Made by a program: the position numbers and the translations under genes | NCBI RefSeq assembly: GCF_005145025.1 | Contig: NZ_CP039695.1 | Coordinates: 2,661,501-2,725,500, forward strand | Reading direction: 5' to 3' | Origin: Novosphingobium sp. EMRT-2 | GTDB lineage: Bacteria > Pseudomonadota > Alphaproteobacteria > Sphingomonadales > Sphingomonadaceae | Length of the DNA: 64,000 bases | Part shown: piece by piece, positions 1 to 8,083 of the stretch | Numbering within the stretch: position 1 is the first letter of the stretch | Layout of the letters: each line of letters opens with the position of its first letter | Notes under the pieces: generated by a model | Database searches by the model: none | Told to the model about the DNA's origin: nothing | The model's input: only the letters and a program-made list of their open reading frames with translations

Positions 1-933
1 CGAGACGAACACGTCCTCGAGATCGGCTTCGCGCGTGGAGACGTCGACGATTGCGTAGCCCTGTCCCTGCACCAGGGCGAGCACTTCGCCGGCATTCATC
101 TGGTCCTTGTCGTACGTGACCTCGACTTGTCGTTCACCCGAAATCACGCTCTTGCGGAAGGCCGGATGCTGCGGTGCGGCGGGAACGTCCCGGTCGAGCG
201 TCAGCACCACGATCTTCTCGCGTGCCATGTCGACCAGTTCGCGCGTCGGCTTGTTGGCGATGAGCTGGCCGTGGTTGATGATGGCGATGCGCTCGCACAG
301 TTCCTCGGCCTCTTCGAGATAGTGCGTGGTCAGGACGACGGTAACGCCTTCTTCCTTGTTGAGGTGCGAGACCAGTTCCCAGAGCTGGCGGCGCAGTTCC
401 ACGTCCACGCCGGCGGTCGGCTCGTCGAGCACGATGATCGGCGGATTGTGGACCAGTGCCTTGGCGATCAGCAGCCGGCGCTTCATCCCCCCCGAAAGCG
501 TGCGGGCATAGGCCTTGGCCTTGTCTTCCAGATGAACCGCGCGCAGCAGGTCCATCGATCGGCGCAGCGCCTTGGGCACGCCATAGAGCCCGGCCTGATT
601 CTCCAGCACCTCGATCGGGGTGAAAAACGGGTCGAACACGATTTCCTGCGGCACGATGCCGATCGATGCCTTGGCGTTGCGCCGGTCGCGATCGATGTCG
701 TGGCCCCAGATCTCGACGCTGCCCGAGGTCTTCATCACCAGCCCGGCAAGCGTGTTGATCAGCGTGGACTTGCCCGCGCCGTTGGGGCCGAGCAGGCCGA
801 AGATCTGGCCCTGCGGCACGTCGAAGCTCACGCCCTGCAGGGCCAGCTTGCCCGGAGCCTTGCCTGAGGCGGCGTATTGCTTGACGAGGTCGCGGATGCG
901 GATCGCGGGCGGAACCGTGGGTGTGGAATCCAT
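1..933 (-). CDS. ABC transporter ATP-binding protein, YadG-like (3' end beyond window)
   Basis: This is the ATPase subunit of an ABC-2 type exporter. It binds and hydrolyses ATP at the inner membrane for a permease that probably lies just past the window start. Reading down from ATG at 933, 311 codons stay open to base 1. Walker A (GPNGAGKST, about residues 49-57), the signature LSGGMKRRL, Walker B (IIVLDEPTAGVD) and a switch His in TTHYLEEAEEL are all present. The sequence PTAGVDVELRR and the overall spacing resemble Escherichia coli YadG. The substrate cannot be told from sequence. The next gene diverges from it. Confidence 0.93.
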   Translation of the reverse strand, partial: MDSTPTVPPAIRIRDLVKQYAASGKAPGKLALQGVSFDVPQGQIFGLLGPNGAGKSTLINTLAGLVMKTSGSVEIWGHDIDRDRRNAKASIGIVPQEIVFDPFFTPIEVLENQAGLYGVPKALRRSMDLLRAVHLEDKAKAYARTLSGGMKRRLLIAKALVHNPPIIVLDEPTAGVDVELRRQLWELVSHLNKEEGVTVVLTTHYLEEAEELCERIAIINHGQLIANKPTRELVDMAREKIVVLTLDRDVPAAPQHPAFRKSVISGERQVEVTYDKDQMNAGEVLALVQGQGYAIVDVSTREADLEDVFVS

Positions 934-1063
934 AGGCTATGCTATTTAGGCACGAACCGCGCCGGGTAAAGGGCCAATGCACCGCGACCCCGGACCAAAG
1001 GATGTCCCGCCCTTGTCCACGCGCGGTCTGGAATCGCCGCCGCTTCCCCGCTATAGCGCGGCC

Positions 1064-1279
1064 ATGAGCAAGGCCCCCGAAACCGTTTTCACCACGTCCC
1101 ACCGCGTCAGCTGCGACGGTGCGGGCGACATTCGCGGCGGCGCCGCGTTCAAGCCCTCGGCGCTCGGCCATCCCCGCGTCTGGCTGGAAATCGACGAGCG
1201 CGGCTATGTCGATTGCGGCTATTGCGACAAGCGCTTCGTGCTGAAGGGCGGCCTGGCGGATAGCGCACAGGCGGCCTGA
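1064..1279 (+). CDS. Zinc-finger domain-containing protein (CHCC type, NDUFS6-like)
   Basis: A 71-residue protein of the zf-CHCC family, which is related to the mitochondrial complex I accessory subunit NDUFS6. Candidate zinc ligands are a Cys near residue 20, His in GHPRVW, and the pair in [10 protein letters not shown] chose ATG 1064 because the family starts shortly before the TSHRVSCDG segment; an upstream in-frame ATG at 977 would add 29 residues that look like non-coding sequence. Standing alone away from nuo genes is normal for this family. Its precise bacterial role is unclear. Confidence 0.85.
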   Translation: MSKAPETVFTTSHRVSCDGAGDIRGGAAFKPSALGHPRVWLEIDERGYVDCGYCDKRFVLKGGLADSAQAA

Positions 1280-1327
1280 TCTTTCCCGAGTAGCGCGGGC
1301 GCGTTTCGCCTCCTATATCAAGAGGCG

Positions 1328-2770
1328 ATGACCGACTTTTCCGACACCCGCTCGCTTCTTTACCGTTCCGGCGCGCTGACGCCCGACGATGCCCTGCGCC
1401 TGACGCGCGATGCGCTGGCCGCGTGTGACGATGGGGAACTCTATCTCCAGTTCATCGCCAGCGAGAGCTTCGGCTTCGATGACGGGCGGCTGAAAACGGC
1501 TGACTATTCGCGCGATGCGGGCTTCGGTCTGCGCGGCGTTTCGGGCGAGATGACGGGTTTTGCCCACGCCAACGAGATTTCCGCCGCCGCCATTGCCCGC
1601 GCGGGCGAGACACTGAAGCTGCTCGATCCGGCGAAAGGCAGCGCCGCCGCGCCGCCGCGCAGCAGCAACCGCCACCTCTACACTGACGCTTCGCCGCTCG
1701 ATGCCGTGCCGTTCGAGGCCAAGGTGCGGCTGCTCGAACAGATCGATGCCGCGGCCCGCGCCCGCGATCCGCGCGTGGCGCAGGTTTCGGCTTCGCTCGC
1801 CGGAAGCTGGTCGGTGGTCGAGATCGTCCGCGCGGATGGCTTCGTCGCGCATGACGTACGGCCGCTGGTGCGGCTCAACGTCTCGATCGTGGCCGAGCAG
1901 GACGGGCGGCGCGAAACCGGCAGCTTCGGCATCGGCGGACGGCGGCTCTACGACGATCTGTTCGCGCCCGAGACGTGGAACCGCGCGATCGACAGCGCGC
2001 TGGCGCAGGCGCTGACCAACCTGGAATCGGTCGCCGCGCCGGCGGGCGAAATGACCGTGCTGCTCGGCCCCGGCTGGCCCGGCGTGCTGCTGCACGAGGC
2101 GGTGGGCCACGGCCTCGAAGGCGATTTCAACCGCAAGGGCACCAGCGCCTTTTCCGGCCGGATCGGCCAGCGCGTGGCCGCGCCCGGCGTGACGGTGATC
2201 GACGACGGCACGCTGCTGGGCGTGGGTGGCGCGGGGCGGCGCGGCTCGCTCAGCATCGATGACGAAGGCACGCCCACGCAGGAAAACGTGCTGATCGAGG
2301 ACGGCATCCTCAAGGGCTATATCCAGGACCGGCTCAACGCCCGGCTGATGGGCGTGGCCCCCACCGGCAACGGCCGCCGCGAATCCTATGCCCACGCGCC
2401 GATGCCGCGCATGACGAACACCTTTATGCGCAGCGGCAACGACGATCCCGCCGAACTGCTGTCGCGCGTGAAGAACGGCATTTTCGCCAAGAGCTTCGGC
2501 GGCGGGCAGGTGGACATCACCAGCGGCAAGTTCGTGTTTTCCTGCACCGAAGCCTATCGCATCGAGAACGGGAAGCTGGGCGCGCCAATCAAGGGCGCGA
2601 CGCTGATCGGCGATGGCCCCACCTGCCTGACCAAGGTCATCGGCATCGGCAACGATCTGGCGCTTGACGAGGGCGTGGGCGTGTGCGGCAAGGGCGGGCA
2701 GAGCGTGCCGGCCGGCGTCGGCCAGCCGACTCTGCTGGTCGAGGGCCTGACCGTTGGCGGCACGGGCTGA
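1328..2770 (+). CDS. tldD: Metalloprotease TldD
   Basis: TldD forms a heterodimeric cytosolic zinc protease with TldE/PmbA; the pair degrades unfolded peptides and is needed for microcin B17 maturation and CcdA turnover in enterobacteria. The 480-residue length is typical. The family HExxxH zinc site is seen as HEAVGH at residues 256-261, followed by GLEGDFNRKG. The C-terminus (CGKGGQSVPAGVGQPTLLV) carries the conserved Cys and Gly-rich segment. A pmbA/tldE partner is not in this window. The gene is followed 14 bases later by a GFA-family gene, so the two may be cotranscribed. Confidence 0.95.
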   Translation: MTDFSDTRSLLYRSGALTPDDALRLTRDALAACDDGELYLQFIASESFGFDDGRLKTADYSRDAGFGLRGVSGEMTGFAHANEISAAAIARAGETLKLLDPAKGSAAAPPRSSNRHLYTDASPLDAVPFEAKVRLLEQIDAAARARDPRVAQVSASLAGSWSVVEIVRADGFVAHDVRPLVRLNVSIVAEQDGRRETGSFGIGGRRLYDDLFAPETWNRAIDSALAQALTNLESVAAPAGEMTVLLGPGWPGVLLHEAVGHGLEGDFNRKGTSAFSGRIGQRVAAPGVTVIDDGTLLGVGGAGRRGSLSIDDEGTPTQENVLIEDGILKGYIQDRLNARLMGVAPTGNGRRESYAHAPMPRMTNTFMRSGNDDPAELLSRVKNGIFAKSFGGGQVDITSGKFVFSCTEAYRIENGKLGAPIKGATLIGDGPTCLTKVIGIGNDLALDEGVGVCGKGGQSVPAGVGQPTLLVEGLTVGGTG

Positions 2771-2784
2771 CGCGGGGAGCGGCG

Positions 2785-3237
2785 ATGGCGATTGGCGACG
2801 CGATAACCGGCGGCTGCGCCTGCGGCGCGGTGCGCTGGCGGGCGGTGGACCGAGGCTTCCGCCCTTATGCCTGCCATTGCAAGGGCTGCCAGACGCGGCA
2901 GGGCAGCGCCTTTGCGCTGAACCAGCAGGTGCTGGTGACTGACCTGGCGACCGAAGGCGCGGCGATCGAGGGCACCTGCACCGGCAGTCACGGCGCGACG
3001 GTGACGCACGTCGCGTGCCGTTCCTGCATGACCCGGCTCTACACGATAAACCACGAACGGCCCGAGATCGCTACGATCCGCACCGGCACGCGCGATGATA
3101 GCCCGGACCTTGTGCCCGCGTTCCACGTGTGGACATCGCGCAAGCAGCCGTGGATCGCGCTGCCCGACGACGTGCCGCAACTGGAAACCCAGCCCTCCAC
3201 GCGCGAAGGATGGATGGCATTGGTCCTGCCCGCCTAA
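2785..3237 (+). CDS. GFA family protein (glutathione-dependent formaldehyde-activating enzyme/CENP-V fold)
   Basis: A 150-residue protein with the family's zinc-binding layout: GGCACGAVRW near the start, CHCKGCQTRQG at about residues 30-40, and a later CRSCMTRLY pair. GFA proteins are small Zn enzymes or binding proteins. The founding member was assigned to S-hydroxymethylglutathione formation, but most homologues lack a proven reaction. ATG 2785 follows a GGGGAGCGGCG ribosome-binding stretch and begins just after tldD stops. No formaldehyde-detoxification genes flank it, so the function stays open. Confidence 0.88.
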   Translation: MAIGDAITGGCACGAVRWRAVDRGFRPYACHCKGCQTRQGSAFALNQQVLVTDLATEGAAIEGTCTGSHGATVTHVACRSCMTRLYTINHERPEIATIRTGTRDDSPDLVPAFHVWTSRKQPWIALPDDVPQLETQPSTREGWMALVLPA

Positions 3238-3319
3238 ACGCTGCGCCGGTCAGCGCCTGTTCAGGGGAATTGTGCCATCGATCAAAGATCGACTTTTCCG
3301 GAAAAAGGACGTGCAAGCC

Positions 3320-3751
3320 ATGAACAGAATTGCGCGCGGAACGGGTCTCGCTCTGGCCGCCGTTGCCATGATGCTGACGGGCGCGGCGGCGGATGCCGCC
3401 AAGCCGAAACTGACGCCCGAACAGCAGCTTGCCAAGGCCCTGGAAGGGCGCGTGGCGGGCACGCCGGTGGACTGCATCTACATGCCGACCATCCGTTCGA
3501 CCCAGATCTACGACAAGACCGCGATCGTCTATGACGCGGGCAGCACTCTCTATGTGCAGAAGCCGCGGGTGGGGGCCGAATCGCTCGACAACGACGATGT
3601 GCTTGTCACCCGGCTGACCAGCTCGCAGCTGTGCAGCATCGACACGGTGCACCTGGTCGACCGCACCAGTCACTTCCAGCGCGGCTTCGTGGGCCTGGAC
3701 AAGTTCGTGCCTTACACCAAGCCGCCCAAGGTCGCCGCCGCGGGCAACTGA
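3320..3751 (+). CDS. Conserved secreted protein of unknown function
   Basis: A 143-residue protein with a clear Sec signal peptide: Met-Asn-Arg-Ile-Ala-Arg, then a hydrophobic stretch to about residue 22 and cleavage near AADA-AK. The mature part contains two Cys (in DCIYMP and QLCSID) that could form a disulphide in the periplasm. I recognise no enzymatic motif; similar short secreted proteins are common in sphingomonads. The start at 3320 follows an AAAAAGGACG stretch. Confidence 0.75.
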   Translation: MNRIARGTGLALAAVAMMLTGAAADAAKPKLTPEQQLAKALEGRVAGTPVDCIYMPTIRSTQIYDKTAIVYDAGSTLYVQKPRVGAESLDNDDVLVTRLTSSQLCSIDTVHLVDRTSHFQRGFVGLDKFVPYTKPPKVAAAGN

Positions 3752-3803
3752 TCGCGAACCGGCAAGGCTGGAAAGGCGTGGCTCCTGCCTCTATGGCGGG
3801 GGG

Positions 3804-4334
3804 ATGAGCACGTCTTCCCTGACCGTCCGCCTTGCCGCGCCCGCTGATGCCGCCGCGCTCGCCGATCTCGGCCGCCGCGCCTTCGTGGCCAAGTTCGGGC
3901 ATCTCTATCGCCCCGAAGACCTTGCCGCGTTTCTCGACGGCAGCCATACCGAACAGAAGCTCGACGCCGAACTGGCCGATCCGGGCATGGTGACGGCGGT
4001 GGTGGAGGACGGGGCCGGGCGGCTGCTCGCCTTCTGCAAGCTGCTGCTGGCAAGCAGCCTGCCGCGCGTGACCGATGCGGCGCGCCCGCTGGAACTGAAG
4101 CAGCTTTACGGCGATCCCGACGTGCTGGGGCAGGGCCTTGGCGCGCGGCTGATGGACTGGGCGCTGGACGAGGCGCGCGCGCGGGGCGCGGACGAGGTGC
4201 AGCTTTCGGTGTGGAGCGAAAACCCCGGCGCGCAGCGATTCTATGGCCGCTGTGGCTTCGTCAAGGTGGGCGAGGTGGATTTCATGGTGGGTGAACAGCG
4301 CGACGAGGACTGGCTGTTCGCGCTGAAGCTGTAG
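3804..4334 (+). CDS. GNAT family N-acetyltransferase
   Basis: A 176-residue GCN5-related acetyltransferase, which transfers acetyl from acetyl-CoA to an amine. The acetyl-CoA-binding motif A is visible as LYGDPDVLGQGLGARLMDWA (about residues 98-117), with motif B in SENPGAQRFYGRCGF. The core ELKQLY strand before motif A is typical of this subgroup. The substrate is unknown. It is transcribed toward ispG with an 87-base gap. Confidence 0.88.
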   Translation: MSTSSLTVRLAAPADAAALADLGRRAFVAKFGHLYRPEDLAAFLDGSHTEQKLDAELADPGMVTAVVEDGAGRLLAFCKLLLASSLPRVTDAARPLELKQLYGDPDVLGQGLGARLMDWALDEARARGADEVQLSVWSENPGAQRFYGRCGFVKVGEVDFMVGEQRDEDWLFALKL

Positions 4335-4421
4335 GCGTTCACACCTCAATTTCATCGCCCATTTCGTGACTGGGCCACATGCGGGCTTTTGCGCGCGCGC
4401 GGGCGGCGGTATAGGGCGCGC

Positions 4422-5549
4422 ATGTCTTCCGTACGTCCATGGCGCGATATCGCGCGTCGCAAGAGCCGCCAGATCATGGTCGGCACGGTCCCCGTCGGTG
4501 GCGATGCGCCGATCACGGTCCAGACCATGACCAACACGCTGACCTCCGACCCGGTGGCGACGATCAACCAGATCCGCCGCTGCGAGGATGCCGGCGCGGA
4601 CCTGATCCGCGTTTCGTGCCCCGATGTGGAAAGCACCGCCGCGCTCGGAAAGATTGTGAAGGCGGCGCGCATCCCGATCATCGCGGACATCCATTTCCAC
4701 TACAAGCGCGCGCTGGAAGCGGCCGACGCGGGCGCGGCCTGCCTGCGCATCAACCCCGGCAACATCGGCTCGTCCGAACGCGTGGCCGAAGTGGTGCGCG
4801 CGGCGAAGGCCAACGGCTGCGCCATCCGCATCGGCGTGAACGCGGGCAGCCTGGAGAAGGACCTGCTCGAAAAGTACGGCGAACCCTGCCCCGAAGCGCT
4901 GGTCGAATCCGCGCTCGATCACATCAAGCTGCTGCAGGACCACGATTTCCACGAATACAAGGTGGCGGTGAAGGCCAGCGACGTGTTTCTGGCCGTGGCC
5001 GCCTACATGGGGCTGGCCGAAGCGGTCGATTGCCCGCTGCATCTGGGCATCACCGAGGCGGGCGGGCTGATCGGCGGCACGGTCAAGTCCTCGATCGGCA
5101 TCGGCAACCTGCTGTGGGCCGGGATCGGCGACACCCTGCGTGTCTCGCTTTCGGCCGAGCCGGAAGAGGAAGTGCGCGTCGGCTTCGAGATCCTGAAATC
5201 GCTGGGCCTGCGCACGCGCGGTGTCCGCGTCGTCTCGTGCCCTTCGTGCGCGCGGCAGGGCTTCGATGTGATCCGCACCGTGGAAGCACTGGAAGCGCGG
5301 CTTTCGCACATCAAGACGCCGCTTTCGCTGTCGGTGCTGGGCTGCGTGGTCAACGGTCCCGGCGAGGCGCGCGAGACCGACATCGGCCTGACCGGTGGCG
5401 GCAACGGCAAGCACATGGTCTATCTTTCGGGCGTGACCGACCACCATGTGCAGAGCGAGGACATGCTCGATCACATCGTCGCGCTGGTGGAAGCCAAGGC
5501 GGCGGAGATCGAGGCCGCGAACGACAAGGTCAGCGAAGCGGCGGAGTGA
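4422..5549 (+). CDS. ispG: 4-hydroxy-3-methylbut-2-en-1-yl diphosphate synthase IspG
   Basis: IspG (GcpE) carries out the penultimate step of the MEP isoprenoid pathway, reducing 2-C-methyl-D-erythritol 2,4-cyclodiphosphate to HMBPP with a [4Fe-4S] cluster. The 375-residue protein has the N-terminal TIM barrel ([11 protein letters not shown] at about 25-35) and the C-terminal cluster-binding half. Candidate cluster Cys are 273 and 276 in CPSCAR and 308 in GCVVNGPGE, the last followed by the conserved Glu of that motif. ATG 4422 is preferred over an upstream ATG at 4389. Isoprenoids made here feed carotenoids, in line with crtZ in the same window. Confidence 0.97.
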   Translation: MSSVRPWRDIARRKSRQIMVGTVPVGGDAPITVQTMTNTLTSDPVATINQIRRCEDAGADLIRVSCPDVESTAALGKIVKAARIPIIADIHFHYKRALEAADAGAACLRINPGNIGSSERVAEVVRAAKANGCAIRIGVNAGSLEKDLLEKYGEPCPEALVESALDHIKLLQDHDFHEYKVAVKASDVFLAVAAYMGLAEAVDCPLHLGITEAGGLIGGTVKSSIGIGNLLWAGIGDTLRVSLSAEPEEEVRVGFEILKSLGLRTRGVRVVSCPSCARQGFDVIRTVEALEARLSHIKTPLSLSVLGCVVNGPGEARETDIGLTGGGNGKHMVYLSGVTDHHVQSEDMLDHIVALVEAKAAEIEAANDKVSEAAE

Positions 5550-5554
5550 ACTGA

Positions 5555-6103
5555 TTGGTTTGGGGTAGCTGGTACCTTTTGCCTCCCACTTGGGAAGCGT
5601 TCGCCACGATATTGGCGGGTGTCATGGCCGTTGCCGCTGCTTGGCGCATCGGTAAAAGGCAAACCCAAATTCTATATGAACAGGTTGAGATCGCTAGAAA
5701 GCAGGTCGACCTTGCACGAAATGATCTGAAAATTCAGTTACTTGAAAAGCGTGCAGAATGTGTGAGGGCCATGCGTGAAATCACTCAATCGTGGTTTCAG
5801 AATATGGAATTGAGCGACGACGAGTGGCGCAATTTTTATAATCTCTCCTTGGATGCGCAGCTTCTCTTTCCAGCTGATTTGGTTACACGCCTCGAATCTG
5901 CTGTCGATAGTTCGTTGTTGGTCAAACACCACACGAGGCGCTCTGCTCAGTATCGTGAGCAAGGTAAGCATGATCATGCTACCGAGCAACTTGAGAAGTG
6001 CTATCTTGAAGAGGACAAACTCATTGATCTGATGCCTAAGCTGCTGAAGCAGCTTATCGAATATAGTCGCGTTGATGCTTGGGAAACGACAGAAACGCAG
6101 TAG
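5555..6103 (+). CDS. Hypothetical membrane-anchored coiled-coil protein, AT-rich cargo gene
   Basis: I do not recognise this 182-residue protein. It has one probable transmembrane helix (about residues 13-32) followed by a long, charged, heptad-like helix (about residues 36-75) and a second helical region. Its DNA is plainly richer in A and T than both neighbours, and codons such as AAA, ATT and TTA are frequent, which suggests recent transfer. The start is TTG at 5555, eight bases after a GGAG that overlaps the end of ispG; ATG 5624 is an alternative but would cut the membrane helix. It probably uses the ispG transcript. Confidence 0.6.
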   Translation: MVWGSWYLLPPTWEAFATILAGVMAVAAAWRIGKRQTQILYEQVEIARKQVDLARNDLKIQLLEKRAECVRAMREITQSWFQNMELSDDEWRNFYNLSLDAQLLFPADLVTRLESAVDSSLLVKHHTRRSAQYREQGKHDHATEQLEKCYLEEDKLIDLMPKLLKQLIEYSRVDAWETTETQ

Positions 6104-6143
6104 GTGGAATTATCGTAACCTCTTGCTGCTAGACCGGCGGGCG

Positions 6144-6698
6144 ATGAATCGCCTGCTGGCCCTTGTTCTCGGGATGACTGCCGCGCTGCTCATGCTGGCG
6201 CAGGGAGGCGGCGTGTTCAACCTGTCCGGGCCGGAAAGCGGGGCGACGGATGCGGCCGCGGTGACGGTCGCCGATCTTCACGCATCGCCCGACGAGAGGG
6301 GTGGCAATGCCCGCGAAAGCGGCGTGCGCGGCGGATCGACCGTGCTCGATCGCGGCGCGGACGGGCAGTTCCACGTCTATGGCCGGGTCGATGGCGGCGA
6401 GGTGCGCTTCCTGGTCGATACCGGCGCGGACATGGTGGCGCTGACCGTGGACGACGCGCGGCGGCTGGGCATCGATCCGCCGTCGTCGGCCTACCAGCCG
6501 ATCCTGCGCACGGCTTCGGGGCAGGGCTATGGCGCGGTGGTGCGGATCGACCGGCTCGCCGTGGACGGGCGCGAGATCGGCGGGATCGAGGCGGTGGTGG
6601 TGCGCGATCTTTCGGTCAACCTGCTGGGGCAGTCGGCGCTGAAGCGGCTGGGCAAGGTGACGCTGGAAGGCGACCGGCTGGTGATTTCGGCAAGTTGA
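6144..6698 (+). CDS. Retropepsin-like aspartic protease, clan AA (TIGR02281-type)
   Basis: A 184-residue membrane-anchored protease of the bacterial retropepsin-like group. It has an N-terminal hydrophobic helix (residues 3-20), a linker, and then the catalytic core with FLVDTGAD (Asp92-Thr93-Gly94). The hydrophobic flap-like and LLGQSAL segments that follow are typical of the fold. Such proteins work as dimers with one Asp from each chain; physiological substrates are mostly unknown. ATG 6144 puts the hydrophobic helix at the extreme N-terminus. It lies directly after the AT-rich gene. Confidence 0.85.
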   Translation: MNRLLALVLGMTAALLMLAQGGGVFNLSGPESGATDAAAVTVADLHASPDERGGNARESGVRGGSTVLDRGADGQFHVYGRVDGGEVRFLVDTGADMVALTVDDARRLGIDPPSSAYQPILRTASGQGYGAVVRIDRLAVDGREIGGIEAVVVRDLSVNLLGQSALKRLGKVTLEGDRLVISAS

Positions 6699-6725
6699 AA
6701 AATCCGCCGAGAACGCTGCAAGCCA

Positions 6726-6817
6726 TCGTCATTGCGAGGCCATCGGCCGAAGCAATCCAGAGCGCCCCGCGCCCGACCTGGATTGCTTCGTCGGCTATCG
6801 CCTCCTCGCAATGACGA
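6726..6817. repeat. Palindromic interspersed repeat (REP-like)
   Basis: A 92-base imperfect palindrome. TCGTCATTGCGAGG at 6726-6739 pairs with CCTCGCAATGACGA at 6804-6817. Inside it, GAAGCAATCCAG at 6749-6760 pairs with CTGGATTGCTTC at 6778-6789. This type of GTCATTGCGAG/GAAGCAATCCAG palindrome is found dispersed between genes in many alphaproteobacteria. It sits between the protease and a GNAT gene and could fold into a long hairpin in RNA. Confidence 0.85.
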
Positions 6818-6853
6818 TTCCATTTTTGCGCTCGTGGCGCTAACCGCGCGGGC

Positions 6854-7345
6854 ATGAGCATTTCCATCCGGCCTGCGACGCCCGAAGACCTGCCGCTGAT
6901 CGGCGCCTTCATCCGCGAACTGGCGGAATACGAGAAACTGGCGCACGAGGTGCGCTTCGACGAGGCGGTGCTGGGCGCCAAGCTGTTCGGCCCGCGCCCC
7001 TATGCGGAAGTGGTGATCGGCGAAGTGGATGGCGCGGCACAGGGTTTTGCGCTGTTTTTCCATAACTTCTCAACCTTCGAAGGGCGGCCGGGCGTCTATC
7101 TGGAAGACCTGTTCGTGCGGCCCGCCGCGCGCGGGGCGGGGCTGGGCAAGGCGCTGCTGGCGCACCTGGCCGCGCTGGCGATCGAGCGCGACTGCGCCCG
7201 TCTGGAATGGTGGGTTCTCGACTGGAACGAACCGGCCATCGGGTTCTACAAGGCGCTGGGCGCGCGGCCCATGGACGAATGGACCGTGATGCGCGTGGAT
7301 GGAGAAGCGCTTGCGCGACTCGGGGCGAAGGCGTCAGATTCCTGA
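6854..7345 (+). CDS. GNAT family N-acetyltransferase
   Basis: A 163-residue GCN5-related acetyltransferase resembling the diamine/SSAT-like subgroup. Its N-terminus (SISIRPATPEDLPLI) and the acidic YLEDLFVRPAARGAGLGKAL acetyl-CoA-binding motif (about residues 80-99) are typical, followed by WWVLDWNEPAIGFYKALGA. Substrate unknown; SSAT-type enzymes act on polyamines or thialysine, but that is only family inference. It begins 36 bases after the palindromic repeat. Confidence 0.88.
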   Translation: MSISIRPATPEDLPLIGAFIRELAEYEKLAHEVRFDEAVLGAKLFGPRPYAEVVIGEVDGAAQGFALFFHNFSTFEGRPGVYLEDLFVRPAARGAGLGKALLAHLAALAIERDCARLEWWVLDWNEPAIGFYKALGARPMDEWTVMRVDGEALARLGAKASDS

Positions 7346-7406
7346 CACGGGGACACGATTCGCGCCGTTAAGCTTAGGGCAGGGCGCGATGTGGCAGGGT
7401 AGTGGC

Positions 7407-8045
7407 ATGAAGACTCGTGGGAACGAAGCCGGGATCGACCGGCGTGCGGTGCTGAAAGGCGTGGGCTTGGCGGCCGTCTCCGCCGTCGCGCCGGCAAGGG
7501 TCTTCGCGCAGCCCTATTCGCCGACCGAGCAGCACCGCCGCATTCTGGACGTGGCCAAGGAGCAGATGGAGCGTGTGCGCCCGCAGCTGTGGCGCACCGA
7601 CGTGGTGGGCGTGGCCGATTTCGCGCTACCCTCCTCGCTGCCGCGCCTGCATTTCGCCGATCTCGAAAAGGGCGAGGTGCGCTCGTTCCTCGTCGCCCAT
7701 GGCAAGGGATCGGACCCCGAGCACGACGGCTTTCTCAAGCGCTTCTCGAACGAGCCGAACAGCCTGGCCACCTCGCGCGGGGCGTTCATCACCTACGAAT
7801 GGTACAAGGGCAAGTACGGCACCTCGATCCGGCTGGGCGGGGTGGACCCGGACAACACCAACGCGCTTGACCGCGCTATCGTGATGCACCCTGCCTGGTA
7901 CGCCAATACCGACATGCTGGCGAAATGGGGCAAGCTCGGCCGCAGCGACGGCTGCTTCGCGATGGGCGAGGCGGATTTCAACGAGGCCCTGTGGCACCTC
8001 TCCGGCGGCCGCCTGCTCTATGCGGACCGGCTGGGGATCGGGTAG
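7407..8045 (+). CDS. Murein L,D-transpeptidase catalytic domain family protein (Tat-exported)
   Basis: A 212-residue exported protein of the PF13645-type murein L,D-transpeptidase family. The N-terminus has a twin-arginine signal (DRRAVLKGVGLAAVSAVAPA, residues 12-31) ending near ARVFAQ. The mature domain ends in the catalytic-type RSDGCFAM motif with a likely nucleophile Cys, and has an HPAWYAN segment that may supply the His. It would act on peptidoglycan in the periplasm. ATG 7407 follows an AGGGTAGTGGC stretch. The neighbouring convergent gene encodes a different L,D-transpeptidase type. Confidence 0.85.
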   Translation: MKTRGNEAGIDRRAVLKGVGLAAVSAVAPARVFAQPYSPTEQHRRILDVAKEQMERVRPQLWRTDVVGVADFALPSSLPRLHFADLEKGEVRSFLVAHGKGSDPEHDGFLKRFSNEPNSLATSRGAFITYEWYKGKYGTSIRLGGVDPDNTNALDRAIVMHPAWYANTDMLAKWGKLGRSDGCFAMGEADFNEALWHLSGGRLLYADRLGIG

Positions 8046-8083
8046 AGAACCCCGCCGGCCCTCACGCTATAGCGACCTGTACC

